In this document: in pieces, positions 49,072-59,121 of the stretch
Layout of the letters: every line of letters starts with the position of its first letter
Numbering within the stretch: position 1 is the stretch's first letter
Assembly (NCBI RefSeq): GCF_000423145.1
Contig: NZ_AUHK01000004.1
Span: forward strand, 1 to 64,000
Direction of reading: 5' to 3'
DNA from: Helcococcus sueciensis DSM 17243
GTDB lineage: Bacteria > Bacillota > Clostridia > Tissierellales > Peptoniphilaceae
Length of the DNA: 64,000 nt
Notes under the pieces: generated by a model
The model's input: the letters and a program-made list of their open reading frames with translations, nothing else
Databases searched by the model: none
What the model was told of the DNA's origin: nothing
Program-made: the position numbers and the translations under genes

Positions 49072-49971
49072 TTACGCCTCCTTATCCATAGAAATAAATA
49101 ACTCTTCAAGAGAAGGTCTAAAAGGTTTGAATACATCTACTTGAATATCTTCTCTTAGTAAATCTTTTAAAAATTCATTACTTGATTTATTATCGGATAG
49201 TTCTACAAAAATTTCATCTTTTCTTTCTTCAGCATTTACGACATATGGTAAAGCTTGTATCTTTGATAAAGTATCTAATGATTCGCTGTGTATTAAATAT
49301 TTATCTTTACCTCTTTTAGCCTTTTCTTCATCTAAGTTTCCAGAAAGTTTAATTCTACCATCTTTAATAAATGTAATATCATTACAAAACTCTTCAACAA
49401 CTGTCATTTGATGAGATGAGAAAATTACTATTTTGTCTTTATTTATATATTCAACTAAAATATCTTTCAAGACTCTTGCATTAACAGGATCTAAACCAGA
49501 AAAAGGCTCATCAAATACAACTATATCTGGTTCATTGATAATAGCTTCAAGTATTTGAACTTTTTGTTGATTACCTTTAGATAATGTTTCTAATTTTTTA
49601 TTGGCATATTCTGATAGATCTAATTTTTCAAGTCCTTCTAATGCTTTTTCTTTGGCTTTTTCTCTATCCATTCCTTTTAATTCACCAAAATAAACTAGCT
49701 GATCAAGAATTTTAATTCTTTGATACATACCTCGCTCTTCTGGTAAATATCCAATAGATACCTCTTCTATATTTAATGGCCTCCCATCTAAAAGGAACTC
49801 CCCACTATCCGGCTTAAATACATCCATTAATGTTCTGATAGTAGTAGTCTTTCCAGCTCCGTTTCTTCCTAAAAAGCCCATAGCTTTTCCACTTTCTACA
49901 GTAAATGAAATATCATGAAGTATTTGTTTATCTCCAAAACTCTTATTGATATTTTTTATTTCAAGTTTCAT
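49072..49971 (-). CDS. ABC exporter ATP-binding protein (NatA-like)
   Basis: An ATPase of about 299 residues. It has Walker A GRNGAGKTT, the Q-loop region GYLPEERGMYQRI, signature LSKGNQQKVQILEAI, Walker B IVVFDEPFSGLDP and the H-loop FSSHQM. The C-terminal DUF4162-like domain (about 215-299) is typical of NatA/YhaQ-type exporters. The start at 49971 (MKLEIKNINKSFG) has GAGAGGAG; an upstream frame to 50019 lacks a ribosome site. The stop and the permease start are one base apart, so translation is coupled. Confidence 0.92.
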   Translation of the reverse strand: MKLEIKNINKSFGDKQILHDISFTVESGKAMGFLGRNGAGKTTTIRTLMDVFKPDSGEFLLDGRPLNIEEVSIGYLPEERGMYQRIKILDQLVYFGELKGMDREKAKEKALEGLEKLDLSEYANKKLETLSKGNQQKVQILEAIINEPDIVVFDEPFSGLDPVNARVLKDILVEYINKDKIVIFSSHQMTVVEEFCNDITFIKDGRIKLSGNLDEEKAKRGKDKYLIHSESLDTLSKIQALPYVVNAEERKDEIFVELSDNKSSNEFLKDLLREDIQVDVFKPFRPSLEELFISMDKEA

Positions 49972-50044
49972 AATTACTCCTCTCGATTTATGACTACTAG
50001 TTATAAACCATTTTAACATATATGAAAATTTTCATACAAATATT

Positions 50045-50680
50045 TTATTCATCATTTTCATAAATTTTAGAAGAAGCTATTGCAAGAAATGTAATTTCAC
50101 AATCATATTTCTTTTTAATTTCTTTTGAAATTAAATTTAATGTTGACCCCGTAGTTACTATATCATCTATAAATAATATTCTTTTATTATCTAAATTTAA
50201 ACCTTCAAAAACTTTAAAACTATCTTTTAAATTTTTTAGTCTCATTTTTCTATCTAATTTATTTTGATGATTCGTAGGTTTTACTTTTTCTATTATTTGA
50301 ATCATTTCTTTTTTTGCTGTTTTTGAATAGTATTCACAAAGTATTTTTGATTGATTATATCCCCTTTCATATTCATCCTTATAATACATAGGAATATATG
50401 AAATATAGTCGAAATCTAGATTTTTAAATTTTATAAATTTATAAATTATTTCAACAAATGGTTTTACAAGATAAGTACAATCTTCATATTTGAATTTTTT
50501 AATAAGAGATTTTAAAAAATTATTATAAAAAAGAGGATATATACATATCCTCTCATCTAATTCTCTAATTCCATCTATAAATTCTAGCCTCTCAATACAA
50601 TCTTTACAGATATAATTTTTAGTTTTATTTTTTAAACACATATAACAATAATCTTTAGAATAGAATATAAAATTATTCAT
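50045..50680 (-). CDS. comF: ComF family phosphoribosyltransferase-like protein
   Basis: A ComFC homologue, 211 residues, needed for DNA uptake in competent bacteria. The N-terminal zinc finger C12-x2-C15 / C25-x2-C28 is intact. The phosphoribosyltransferase fold follows, with YIPMYYKDEYERGYNQSKIL and the PRPP loop ILFIDDIVTTGSTL (about 171-184). ATG follows AAGGAGA and overlaps the recD2 stop by eight bases. No comFA or other competence gene is beside it, so a role in natural transformation is not shown here. Confidence 0.9.
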   Translation of the reverse strand: MNNFIFYSKDYCYMCLKNKTKNYICKDCIERLEFIDGIRELDERICIYPLFYNNFLKSLIKKFKYEDCTYLVKPFVEIIYKFIKFKNLDFDYISYIPMYYKDEYERGYNQSKILCEYYSKTAKKEMIQIIEKVKPTNHQNKLDRKMRLKNLKDSFKVFEGLNLDNKRILFIDDIVTTGSTLNLISKEIKKKYDCEITFLAIASSKIYENDE

Positions 50681-52886
50681 AATTTCTCCTTAAACTATAA
50701 TATTTATTAAGATTATAAGCTAAAGTAGATTTTCTTCTATCAATTGTCTCTGTATTAATCATCTTATTTAATATATTTTCATTCCCCACTAATACCACAA
50801 GACTTTTTCCTCTTGTAATTCCTGTATATAAAATATTTCTTGTAAGCAACATATAAGGTGCATTGGCCATAGGAATAACAACTATTGGAAACTCTGATCC
50901 TTGCGACTTATGTATAGTGATACAATATGACAAAACAATGTCCTGAAATTCTTTAGTATCTAATGTGGCCATTTTATCGTAAAAAACAGTTTCAACAGTT
51001 TTATTTTCTAAAAATATATTTCTAATATATCCTATATCACCATTGTATAAACCTTTAGTAATATCAAAAAAATCACCTTTGAACTCTATATCATAATTAT
51101 TTTTAGTTTGCATTATTTTATCATTTTCTCTAAAAATATATTCCCCAAGTTTTATTTCACTTTTATTAAATATTGGTGGGTTTAGTCTAGCTTGTAATCT
51201 TTGATTAATACTATCTACACCACATATTCCTCTCCTAGTCGGCGTAAGAACTTGTATATCTTCTAAAGGGTCTACATTATAAAACTTCGGAAGTCTCTCA
51301 ACTACAAGATCACAAATAGTATCCAATGTATGTTTATCATCTCTAGTATTTATAAAGAAAAAATCTTTATTTTCTTCATTTAATACAGGCTTCTTGCCAT
51401 GATTAATTAAATGAGCATTTTTTATAATATTACTTCCCTCACCCTGTCTAAATATTGTTTCTAATTTAATAGTAGGAATAATTTTTGAGTTTATCATATC
51501 ATTTAAAATATTACCCGGGCCTACAGATGGTAATTGATCGCTATCTCCTACAAACACCACCATGGTACTTTCTTTTATAGCTTTCAATAAATTATTCATA
51601 AGAAAAATATCTACCATAGACATTTCGTCTATTATAATTAAATCCGTATCTAATGGATTTTCCTCATTATATTCAAGTTGTGTAATATCTTCAATAGATT
51701 TATATCCCAATAATCTATGTATAGTAGAAGCTTCTTTTCCTGTTGATTCTTCCATTCTTTTAGCTGCTCTTCCCGTAGGAGCTGCTAATAGATATCTTAG
51801 TCTTAAATTATGAATTATAGAAATAATGGCTTTTATAATCGTAGTTTTACCAGTTCCTGGTCCACCTGTAATTATCATGACCTTCTCTTCAAGAGCTGTT
51901 TTAATAGCTTCTTTTTGAGTGTCTGAATATTCTATTTTCTCTATTTTTTCTATATATTCTATTTCTTCATCCATGTCAATATCCTGTATTTTACTATTTT
52001 CTCTCATCAATTTAAGTAAATTTTCAGTTATTGATAATTCCATATCATAAATACTTCTTAAATATATAATATCTTTTCCCTCAAAATTAATTATTTTGAT
52101 TTTATTATAAATTACCATTTCTTGAATAGTATTTATTATTGGATCTATGCCTATTGATAAAAGATTTGATAATCCTTTAATAAAATATTCATAATCCATA
52201 TAGCAATTACCATTTTTATTCGCTTCTTCATAGAGTAGATATTCCGCACCTGCTATAATTCTAAAATTAGAATCTTTTTTTATTCCTATTTGTAATGCTA
52301 TTTTATCAGCTATATTAAATCCTACACCTTTTATATCATCTATTAATTTATATGGATTTTTCTCAATTATAGATTTTGTATTTTCTTTATATTTAGCATA
52401 TATCTGATATGATAATTTATTTCCTATATTAAATTTTTGCAAATAAATTGATACTTCTCTAGATTTTTGTGACTTTATAAAAGAATCATTAATTTTTTCT
52501 AATGTTTTTTTTCCAATTCCTTTTATATTTAATAGCTTTTCAGGTTCTTCAGTCATAACTCTTAGAGTGTCTTCACCAAATCTTTTCACTATTTCTTTAG
52601 CACGACTTTCCCCTATATTGGAAATTATGCCAGAGCTTAAATATCTCTCTATTTGAGATAATGAGCTTGGCATAATTTTTTTATAAGTATTCAATTTAAT
52701 TTGTTCCCCATAATCTTTATGGAATACTAAATCTCCAGTTATGGACAGGCTATCCCCTTTATTTAAATCAAATACCTGTCCAACAACTGTTACTAAACCT
52801 TCATCAGTATCAAGTAAAAAAACACTATATAAATTTTCTTCATTTCTGTATATAATATCTTCTACTGTACCTTTGGTTTCAATCAT
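50673..52886 (-). CDS. recD2: RecD2-type ATP-dependent DNA helicase
   Basis: A superfamily 1B 5'-3' helicase acting alone (no RecBC), involved in replication-fork and recombination maintenance. About 737 residues. The N-terminal OB-like and HhH region (GIISNIGESRAKEIVKRFG; NIKGIGKKTLEKI; KGVGFNIADKIA) is typical of RecD2. Then come Walker A TGGPGTGKTTI (about 340), DEMSMVDIFLM, GDSDQLPSVGPG and C-terminal motifs ending in HKSQGSEF and NILYTGITRGK. I place the start at the ATG at 52886 (MIETKGTVED), behind GAGGG and one base after the murA stop. A TTG four codons earlier is possible. Confidence 0.95.
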   Translation of the reverse strand: MIETKGTVEDIIYRNEENLYSVFLLDTDEGLVTVVGQVFDLNKGDSLSITGDLVFHKDYGEQIKLNTYKKIMPSSLSQIERYLSSGIISNIGESRAKEIVKRFGEDTLRVMTEEPEKLLNIKGIGKKTLEKINDSFIKSQKSREVSIYLQKFNIGNKLSYQIYAKYKENTKSIIEKNPYKLIDDIKGVGFNIADKIALQIGIKKDSNFRIIAGAEYLLYEEANKNGNCYMDYEYFIKGLSNLLSIGIDPIINTIQEMVIYNKIKIINFEGKDIIYLRSIYDMELSITENLLKLMRENSKIQDIDMDEEIEYIEKIEKIEYSDTQKEAIKTALEEKVMIITGGPGTGKTTIIKAIISIIHNLRLRYLLAAPTGRAAKRMEESTGKEASTIHRLLGYKSIEDITQLEYNEENPLDTDLIIIDEMSMVDIFLMNNLLKAIKESTMVVFVGDSDQLPSVGPGNILNDMINSKIIPTIKLETIFRQGEGSNIIKNAHLINHGKKPVLNEENKDFFFINTRDDKHTLDTICDLVVERLPKFYNVDPLEDIQVLTPTRRGICGVDSINQRLQARLNPPIFNKSEIKLGEYIFRENDKIMQTKNNYDIEFKGDFFDITKGLYNGDIGYIRNIFLENKTVETVFYDKMATLDTKEFQDIVLSYCITIHKSQGSEFPIVVIPMANAPYMLLTRNILYTGITRGKSLVVLVGNENILNKMINTETIDRRKSTLAYNLNKYYSLRRNYE

Positions 52887-52887
52887 T

Positions 52888-54162
52888 TTAGCCCTCAACT
52901 TTAACTACTTCTATATCAGCCCCAATATTTTTAAATTTATTTTCAAAATCATTATATCCACGATAGATATGATAAATATCATGAACTCTAGTTTCGCCTT
53001 CAGCTACTAGCCCTGCTAAAATACAAGAAGCTCCCGCTCTAAGATCCGTAGCTTTTACATCTGTTCCCACTAAATTAGGTACACCTTTTATACGAGCTTC
53101 ATTTCCTTCTGTAATTATCAACGCTTTCATTTTTTGTAATTCTTCTACATGCATAAATCTATTTTCAAATACAGTTTCTTCTACTTTTGAATCACCATCA
53201 CAAACAGTTAACAATGTCATAAATTGTGATTGAACATCTGTTGCAAGTCCTGGATATGGTAAAGTTTTAATATTTGTAGCTACAGGATGTTCTGCACCAA
53301 TTACTCTAATCTTATCTTCATCCTCATTTACAATAACTTCACATCCTATTTCTTTTAATTTTGCTATTACTGGGATTAAATGAGCTTCAACTACATCAGT
53401 AACTGTTACATCACCCTTAGTAATCGCTCCAGCTATCATATATGTAGCCGCTTCAATTCTATCTGGCATTACAGAATGTTCTCCACCCTTTAATTCTTTA
53501 ACCCCTACAATTTCAATAGTTTTTGTACCAGCTCCTCTTATTTTAGCTCCTATTTTATTTAAAAAATTCGCTAAATCTGTAATTTCTGGTTCTTGTGCTG
53601 CATTATCTATTGTAGTTGTGCCATTTGCAAGTACGGCTGCCATCATAATATTCTCTGTTGCTCCAACTGAAGGGAAGTCAAGATAAATATTATTACCAAC
53701 CAATCCATTTTCAGCACTTACATCAATTGCATCAATTCCTGTATGAACTTTTGCTCCTAATGCTTCAAATCCCTTCAAATGTAAATCAACTGGTCTAGCA
53801 CCTATACTACATCCACCAGGCATATATGTTATTGCTCTACCACATCTTGAAAGTAATGGTCCTGTAACCACAAATGATGCTCTCATTTTATTCATAAGGT
53901 CAAGTGGTGTAATATAATCTTTTATATTATCATTAAGTATTTTCACACTTGTATCGTCAAGTCTTTCTATTTTGGAGCCCAAATACTCTAGAACATCTAA
54001 CATAACTTCTACATCTCGTAATTTAGGTAAGTTTCTTATAATAACTTCTTCTTTTGTAAGTAAAGTAGCTGCTAGTAATTTCAGTCCAGAATTTTTTGCA
54101 CCATCTATTTTGACCTCTCCCTTTAATGGACCATTTGGTCTAACCCTTATAAATTTCTTCAT
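52888..54162 (-). CDS. murA: UDP-N-acetylglucosamine 1-carboxyvinyltransferase
   Basis: First committed step of peptidoglycan synthesis, transferring enolpyruvate from PEP to UDP-GlcNAc. 424 residues with the EPSP-synthase-like fold. K23-N24 (GAKNSGLK) and the catalytic cysteine C118 in MPGGCSIGARPVDLH are present. Cys rather than Asp here predicts fosfomycin sensitivity at the target level. The late LRAGASCILAGLVAEG block is standard. ATG follows TAGGAGA. It precedes recD2 with almost no gap. Confidence 0.97.
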   Translation of the reverse strand: MKKFIRVRPNGPLKGEVKIDGAKNSGLKLLAATLLTKEEVIIRNLPKLRDVEVMLDVLEYLGSKIERLDDTSVKILNDNIKDYITPLDLMNKMRASFVVTGPLLSRCGRAITYMPGGCSIGARPVDLHLKGFEALGAKVHTGIDAIDVSAENGLVGNNIYLDFPSVGATENIMMAAVLANGTTTIDNAAQEPEITDLANFLNKIGAKIRGAGTKTIEIVGVKELKGGEHSVMPDRIEAATYMIAGAITKGDVTVTDVVEAHLIPVIAKLKEIGCEVIVNEDEDKIRVIGAEHPVATNIKTLPYPGLATDVQSQFMTLLTVCDGDSKVEETVFENRFMHVEELQKMKALIITEGNEARIKGVPNLVGTDVKATDLRAGASCILAGLVAEGETRVHDIYHIYRGYNDFENKFKNIGADIEVVKVEG

Positions 54163-54220
54163 CTTATCTCCTAAACAAAATTTGTATTAATATTTTAAAT
54201 ATTAAATCTAATCTAATAGA

Positions 54221-54952
54221 CTATTTTTCAGACAGTATATATTGTTCTACATCTGAATTTAATTTATATATTACATCTTTTCTTTCAACAATGATATCTG
54301 TTCTTTTTGCAAGTTCTTCATCTGAATTTATTTTTTCTAAAAATCTTTTTGATGGATTTATTGCTGTAGCATGTTTCATCATTTTAAGCATTGAATAATC
54401 CCCATTTGTATCACCATAAGCATAAGACTCATCAATATCAATATCATGCTTAGTTACAAGTCTTGTAATCTCTCTTTGTTTAGACTTGCTATCCCACATT
54501 TGAGTAATTTCACCAGTAAATATTTCATCCTTGAATATATATTCTGTTCCTTGAGTATCATCTACATTATACATTTCACCAAGTAGCTCAACTAAATAAT
54601 CAGGAGACCCAGACACAAAAAACACCTTATGTCCCTTAGATTTATGATATTTTATCCTATCTCTAGTATATGCATATACTAAATCTCCACCTTCTCTAAT
54701 AACTTGTTTTGCTGTTTCCATTATTAAAGATTTATGTATACCTTTTAATTTATCTTTATATACATTTCCCATTTCACTTATAAAATCATCATAATCACCG
54801 TATCTTCTTTCATACGCTTCATATTTTGCTTTAAGATTTTTCAAGTATGCTTCTTCATCTATTATTCCATATTTTACAAGCTTATTGAAATGTTTAAGCA
54901 TTATTGATTCTCTCATAACTGTGCCATCAATATCGAAAAAAGCTCCTATCAT
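54221..54952 (-). CDS. HAD-IB family phosphatase (SerB-like)
   Basis: A 243-residue phosphoserine-phosphatase-like hydrolase. Motif I is AFFDIDGTVM (D7, D9), motif II is VFFVSGSPDYL (about 115), and motif IV is YAYGDTNGDYSMLKMM (about 190). The HAD-IB cap lies between motif I and II. Similar proteins act on small phosphomonoesters or lysophospholipid phosphates; the substrate here is unknown. ATG follows GGAGG. It lies mid-operon between an unknown membrane protein and murA. Confidence 0.85.
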   Translation of the reverse strand: MIGAFFDIDGTVMRESIMLKHFNKLVKYGIIDEEAYLKNLKAKYEAYERRYGDYDDFISEMGNVYKDKLKGIHKSLIMETAKQVIREGGDLVYAYTRDRIKYHKSKGHKVFFVSGSPDYLVELLGEMYNVDDTQGTEYIFKDEIFTGEITQMWDSKSKQREITRLVTKHDIDIDESYAYGDTNGDYSMLKMMKHATAINPSKRFLEKINSDEELAKRTDIIVERKDVIYKLNSDVEQYILSEK

Positions 54953-54998
54953 TTGGCCTCCATACTAAATATATTTATTATTATCCTATTTATAATTC

Positions 54999-55565
54999 TT
55001 ATTTTTTATTTTCATCAATTAAAAAATCTGTAGTTTCTTCTATTTCACTATTATCTATGATCTTTGTATCGTCTCCTATTAAACTAATATCTGGAATTAT
55101 TGTAGTTTCATCCATAAGAGATTCTCTTGATACCTCAGTAGTTTCTTCATTAATTTTATTTTTAATAAGCTTTGTTTCCTCTTTGTCTATATCTAAATCT
55201 TTTTCTTTTTTATCTTTTTTTTTATTTTTATCTTTTTTGTCACTTTCATTTTTTTTAAATAATACAGCTAGTGAATCTAATATATCCATTATTAAAGAAA
55301 AAGAAAGTGCTACAATACCAAATACTAAAAATTTTGTGCCCGCTATAATTAAACTTAACCCTGCAGGTTCTAGCATTGTTTTATATCCTCTAAAAAAGAT
55401 TGTTAATCCAATTACCAAAGAAATAGCTGATACAAGATATTTTACCCATTTAGGTTTTACAAATGAATAAATTAGTATTATTACAATAACTGCTACTATA
55501 GCTATCAATGGTACTACTGCATTCGCATCTGAATGTTGTGAAATTAATTCTAGTAACGATCTCAT
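54999..55565 (-). CDS. Unknown membrane protein with acidic Thr-rich tail
   Basis: 188 residues; no family recognised. Three to four transmembrane helices (about 16-36, 42-60, 65-100) precede a lysine-rich stretch (104-125). A highly acidic tail repeats short DETT/EETT-type motifs: EETTEVS, DETTIIPD, GDDTKIID and EETTDFL. This spacing of acidic-threonine motifs resembles substrates of Ser/Thr kinases read by FHA domains, but that is only a suggestion. ATG follows TAGGAG. It lies eight bases after map and belongs to the same transcript. Confidence 0.6.
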   Translation of the reverse strand: MRSLLELISQHSDANAVVPLIAIVAVIVIILIYSFVKPKWVKYLVSAISLVIGLTIFFRGYKTMLEPAGLSLIIAGTKFLVFGIVALSFSLIMDILDSLAVLFKKNESDKKDKNKKKDKKEKDLDIDKEETKLIKNKINEETTEVSRESLMDETTIIPDISLIGDDTKIIDNSEIEETTDFLIDENKK

Positions 55566-55573
55566 ACTTACTC

Positions 55574-56380
55574 CTAAAACTTATAATTTTTTATCCAATT
55601 TAAATCTTCATCGTCTAATTTATAATCATCTTGATTTGTTAATATATCTGCTTTTCCTTTTTTAACAACCAAGGTATGTTCAAATTGACATGAATTCTTT
55701 CCATCTCTTGTTCTAGCGACCCAATTATTATCTTCTAATCTCATTTTCCACGTACCTATATTAACCATAGGTTCTATAGTAATCACCATATTTTCTATAA
55801 GTCTTCTGCCTCGACCTTTAACTCCATAGTGTGGAACTTGAGGATCCTCATGCATTTCTTTTCCGATTCCATGTCCAACAAAATCTCTTACAACAGAAAG
55901 ACCTTCTGATTCTACATAAGTTTGAATTGCATTTCCTATATCACCAAGTCTATTCCCTTCATATGCTTGTTCTATACCCAAATACAGACTTTTTAATGTC
56001 ACATCCATTAAATGTTGGTTTTCTTCACTCAATTCCCCTACAGCATATGACCAGCAAGAATCAGATAAATATCCATTGTATTCCACAACATTGTCTACAG
56101 ATAATATATCTCCTTCTTTAAGAATATCATCCTCTTTAGGAAATCCATGACAAATTACATCATTTAAAGATGTACATAACGCATAAGGAAAACCTTCATA
56201 TCCTTTTTGCGCAGGCACTGCTCCTTTAAATTTCATATATGCTTCTGCAAAATCATTTACCTGCATTGTAGAAATCCCTGGTCTAATTATTTCTTTTATC
56301 GCTAAATGTGTTTTACAAAGAATCTCTCCTGATTTTCTCATTCCTTCTATTTCTTCATTTGTCTTTAATACTATCATCAT
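55574..56380 (-). CDS. map: Methionine aminopeptidase, type I
   Basis: Removes the initiator methionine from nascent proteins. 268 residues. All five metal ligands are present: D96 (LSVDNVV), D107 (YLSDSCW), H170 (FVGHGIGKEMHEDP), E203 (ITIEPMV) and E234 (QFEHTLVV). His 78 of VICHGFP is also present. A short C-terminal extension (about 245-268) follows the catalytic domain. The ATG shares its A with the TAA stop of the TPR gene, giving translational coupling. Confidence 0.95.
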   Translation of the reverse strand: MMIVLKTNEEIEGMRKSGEILCKTHLAIKEIIRPGISTMQVNDFAEAYMKFKGAVPAQKGYEGFPYALCTSLNDVICHGFPKEDDILKEGDILSVDNVVEYNGYLSDSCWSYAVGELSEENQHLMDVTLKSLYLGIEQAYEGNRLGDIGNAIQTYVESEGLSVVRDFVGHGIGKEMHEDPQVPHYGVKGRGRRLIENMVITIEPMVNIGTWKMRLEDNNWVARTRDGKNSCQFEHTLVVKKGKADILTNQDDYKLDDEDLNWIKNYKF

Positions 56381-57294
56381 TAAACTCCAACTATTTCTTT
56401 AAACTCTTTACTATTTCTAATTTGTTTAAAATCTTCATCATTTTTTGCATATTCTGATATATCCGGATTTATTTCTACGGATTCATTCAAATCCCTTATT
56501 GCAAGATTAATTATTCCCATTTTTATATAAGAACACGCTCTATTATAATATAAATTAGCTAGATTATCTTCCGCTTTTTTTATTCCCTTATTTAATATGT
56601 CAACAGATCTTTGATACATATTTCTTTCAATATACAATGCTGATAAATTTAAATAATTAAAACTGTATCTCGGATTTCTCTTTATGGATTCATTATATTG
56701 TTCTATGGCCTTGTCGTACTCTTTTAATCTTCCATAAACTACACCTTTATTAAAATACGATCTAAAGTAATTTGGTTCAATCTCAATAGATTTGTTGAGA
56801 GCCTTTAAAGCCTCTTCAAATCTGTCTGTATTCTCATAGATTGCGCCTAAATTATTATAAGCCATGAAATCATCATCTACTAATTTTAACACATCATTAT
56901 AATATTTTATTGCTTTTTCATAATGATTTAAATTATCATATAGATTTGCAAGAAAGAATATGGCCCTATCATATGAAGGGTTTAACTCTATACTTCTTTT
57001 ATAATATTTAATAGCATTATCATAATCCTCTAACTTTTCAAATTCCATAGCCATTCCATAATATGCTCCTGGTTCGTAGGGATCTATTTTTGCTACACTC
57101 TTAAATTTATCTAAAGCTTTATCATATTGTTCAATTTCATCATTCATTAATGCTTGAGCAAATAAAATATCTATTTTTTCGGCATCATTCGAATACTTCA
57201 AAGCTGTATCAAATAGTTCATCTGCTTTGTCATACTTTCCCATCTCATAAAATTGCTCAGCTTTTTTCTTGTAATCAATAAGTCTAATTTTCAT
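56380..57294 (-). CDS. Tetratricopeptide repeat protein
   Basis: A 304-residue soluble protein built from seven to eight consecutive TPR units of 34 residues (for example AYYGMAMEFEKLEDYDNAIK and AYNNLGAIYENTDRFEEALK). It starts near residue 8 and runs to about 285. It has no signal peptide or catalytic domain, so it is probably a protein-binding scaffold. It is the first gene of the long minus-strand cluster down to the ABC exporter. ATG follows GAGGT. The partner cannot be told from context. Confidence 0.85.
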   Translation of the reverse strand: MKIRLIDYKKKAEQFYEMGKYDKADELFDTALKYSNDAEKIDILFAQALMNDEIEQYDKALDKFKSVAKIDPYEPGAYYGMAMEFEKLEDYDNAIKYYKRSIELNPSYDRAIFFLANLYDNLNHYEKAIKYYNDVLKLVDDDFMAYNNLGAIYENTDRFEEALKALNKSIEIEPNYFRSYFNKGVVYGRLKEYDKAIEQYNESIKRNPRYSFNYLNLSALYIERNMYQRSVDILNKGIKKAEDNLANLYYNRACSYIKMGIINLAIRDLNESVEINPDISEYAKNDEDFKQIRNSKEFKEIVGV

Positions 57295-57394
57295 TTTAAC
57301 CTCTATGAATAATTATATCAAAAAGATAAAAGATATCACAATATAATTGTAAAACAGCTAATAATTTGATATTCTAAAATTTCATGGAGGAATT

Positions 57395-58216
57395 ATGATT
57401 AAAAATAAAGATAAGATAATGTATATACTATTAGTATATGCAATTATATGTATGATAATTGGTAGTTTCTTTGATTTATCAATAAATCAAAGACTATATG
57501 CACATGGTGATATATTTCCTAATTTTTTCAAAATAACAGCTGAAGTTCCTATGGTAATACTCATGAGCAGTTCATCATTAATATATTTAAAAAACAAGAA
57601 AAATTTAAATAATATATTTAAAGTTTTATTGTTAATAATTAGTATAGCTTTCCCTATAGTGTCTTCTACCACAATTTTAAGCTATTTTGGAATAAATAAT
57701 ATCTTTTATAGTTTAGGAATATTTTTAACTTATATTATAATAGTAGTTTCAATATTAAACTATACAAACCCATTAATAAATGATACAGCTTTAGACTATT
57801 GTTTATTCATTATTTGCTCTATAATATCTATATTTATAGTATTTAATTTAATGAAAAACATATGGGGTAGACAAAGATTTTTCTCAATTTATTATGAACA
57901 AAATTTTTCACTTTTTACTGATTGGTGGAAAATCAATGGATTTCCAGATTCCGATGCATTTAAATCTTTTCCATCAGGTCATACATCATCAGCTGCAACA
58001 TCATTAGTTTTGATATATTTTAATGACGTATTTAATATCAAAAATAAATTCATAAAAGTTTTTAGTATAATATTTCCTGTAATATTTACTATATCAACAC
58101 AATACGCAAGAATTATGGATGGAGCGCACTATTTAACTGACGTATCTATGGCTTTAATACTATCAGTTATTTTAATATTATTTATGAAAAATAAATTTAT
58201 AAAAAAAAATTTTTAA
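57395..58216 (+). CDS. PAP2-family membrane phosphatase
   Basis: A 273-residue polytopic protein with six helices. It carries the phosphatidic-acid phosphatase type 2 triad: K154-x6-R161 in KNIWGRQRF, PSGHTSSA (S194, G195, H196) and R239-x5-H245-x3-D249 in ARIMDGAHYLTDV. The last residue of the first motif is F instead of the usual P. Likely substrates are undecaprenyl pyrophosphate or phosphatidylglycerol phosphate; which one cannot be decided. ATG follows TGGAGG. Own terminator shared with the convergent HAD gene. Confidence 0.87.
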   Translation: MIKNKDKIMYILLVYAIICMIIGSFFDLSINQRLYAHGDIFPNFFKITAEVPMVILMSSSSLIYLKNKKNLNNIFKVLLLIISIAFPIVSSTTILSYFGINNIFYSLGIFLTYIIIVVSILNYTNPLINDTALDYCLFIICSIISIFIVFNLMKNIWGRQRFFSIYYEQNFSLFTDWWKINGFPDSDAFKSFPSGHTSSAATSLVLIYFNDVFNIKNKFIKVFSIIFPVIFTISTQYARIMDGAHYLTDVSMALILSVILILFMKNKFIKKNF

Positions 58217-58223
58217 ATCTAAA

Positions 58224-58271
58224 TAAAATAGACCTATAAGATATAGATAAATCTATACTTTAGGTCTATTT
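58224..58271. terminator. Convergent terminator between PAP2 and HAD genes
   Basis: 12-bp perfect stem AAAATAGACCTA/TAGGTCTATTTT with an inner hairpin, A- and T-flanked on both sides. Confidence 0.85.
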
Positions 58272-58283
58272 TATATTTATTTT

Positions 58284-59105
58284 TTATATAAGTTCAAAGT
58301 GTTTCATAGCATTATATATTCCATCATCATCTACATCTGTTGTAATATAATCCGCAATATCTTTTAAAGGTTGAGAGGAATTCCCCATCGCTATACCTAT
58401 TTTACAACTTTCAACCATATCATAATCATTTAAACTATCTCCAATAGCTATAGTATCTTCTACTGAAACATCAAGATGTTTTAACATCTTTTCTATTCCT
58501 GTAAATTTATTTATACCTTTTACTAATAACTCTCCAGCTGTTTCATATTTTATAATATAATAGTCTTTATCAATTACTCTTTCTAACTCTACTAATTGTT
58601 CATAAGAATCAGCATAAACAGTTAATTTATTAATATTTGTTCTATTTTCAAAATACTCTTCAATACTATGTTTTCTTGGTATAATAAAATCTATTGCAGA
58701 GAATTCATATTTTGTTTTTTCTTTCTTTTCTCTAAGCCTTTCAAGATTCTCATGTCCTGCATATATAGCATCTTTTCTTGTGTATACCATAGTTTCGCCT
58801 TCAAGAACAAATGGTATATCAAATTTATTTAAAAAGTATACTAAATTATCGACCATATGATCAGGTAATATTTTATTATAAATTATTTCATCTTGATATT
58901 TAACATATCCACCTGCAGCAGCAATCACACCATCAAAATTAAATTTATAAATAGTTTCTGGTACTTCTGCATATGATCTACCTGTACATATAAAAATTTT
59001 ATGTCCCTTTTCTTTAAGTAAATTTAAAGCTTCAATTGTACTTGGACTAATTCCTTCTTCATGCGATAGTAATGTTCCGTCAATATCAAAAAATATATAT
59101 CTCAT
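58284..59105 (-). CDS. HAD-superfamily Cof-type phosphatase
   Basis: A 273-residue HAD IIB hydrolase. IFFDIDGTLL (D7, D9), ICTGRS (about 37), a cap domain (about 80-190) and IAIGDSLNDYDMV (about 220) are all present. A paralogue of the gene at 38192-39043; the substrate is unknown. ATG follows AAGGAG. It lies 16 bases after dacA on the same strand, so it is probably co-transcribed with it. Confidence 0.88.
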   Translation of the reverse strand: MRYIFFDIDGTLLSHEEGISPSTIEALNLLKEKGHKIFICTGRSYAEVPETIYKFNFDGVIAAAGGYVKYQDEIIYNKILPDHMVDNLVYFLNKFDIPFVLEGETMVYTRKDAIYAGHENLERLREKKEKTKYEFSAIDFIIPRKHSIEEYFENRTNINKLTVYADSYEQLVELERVIDKDYYIIKYETAGELLVKGINKFTGIEKMLKHLDVSVEDTIAIGDSLNDYDMVESCKIGIAMGNSSQPLKDIADYITTDVDDDGIYNAMKHFELI

Positions 59106-59121
59106 AATTAACTCCTTTTAA

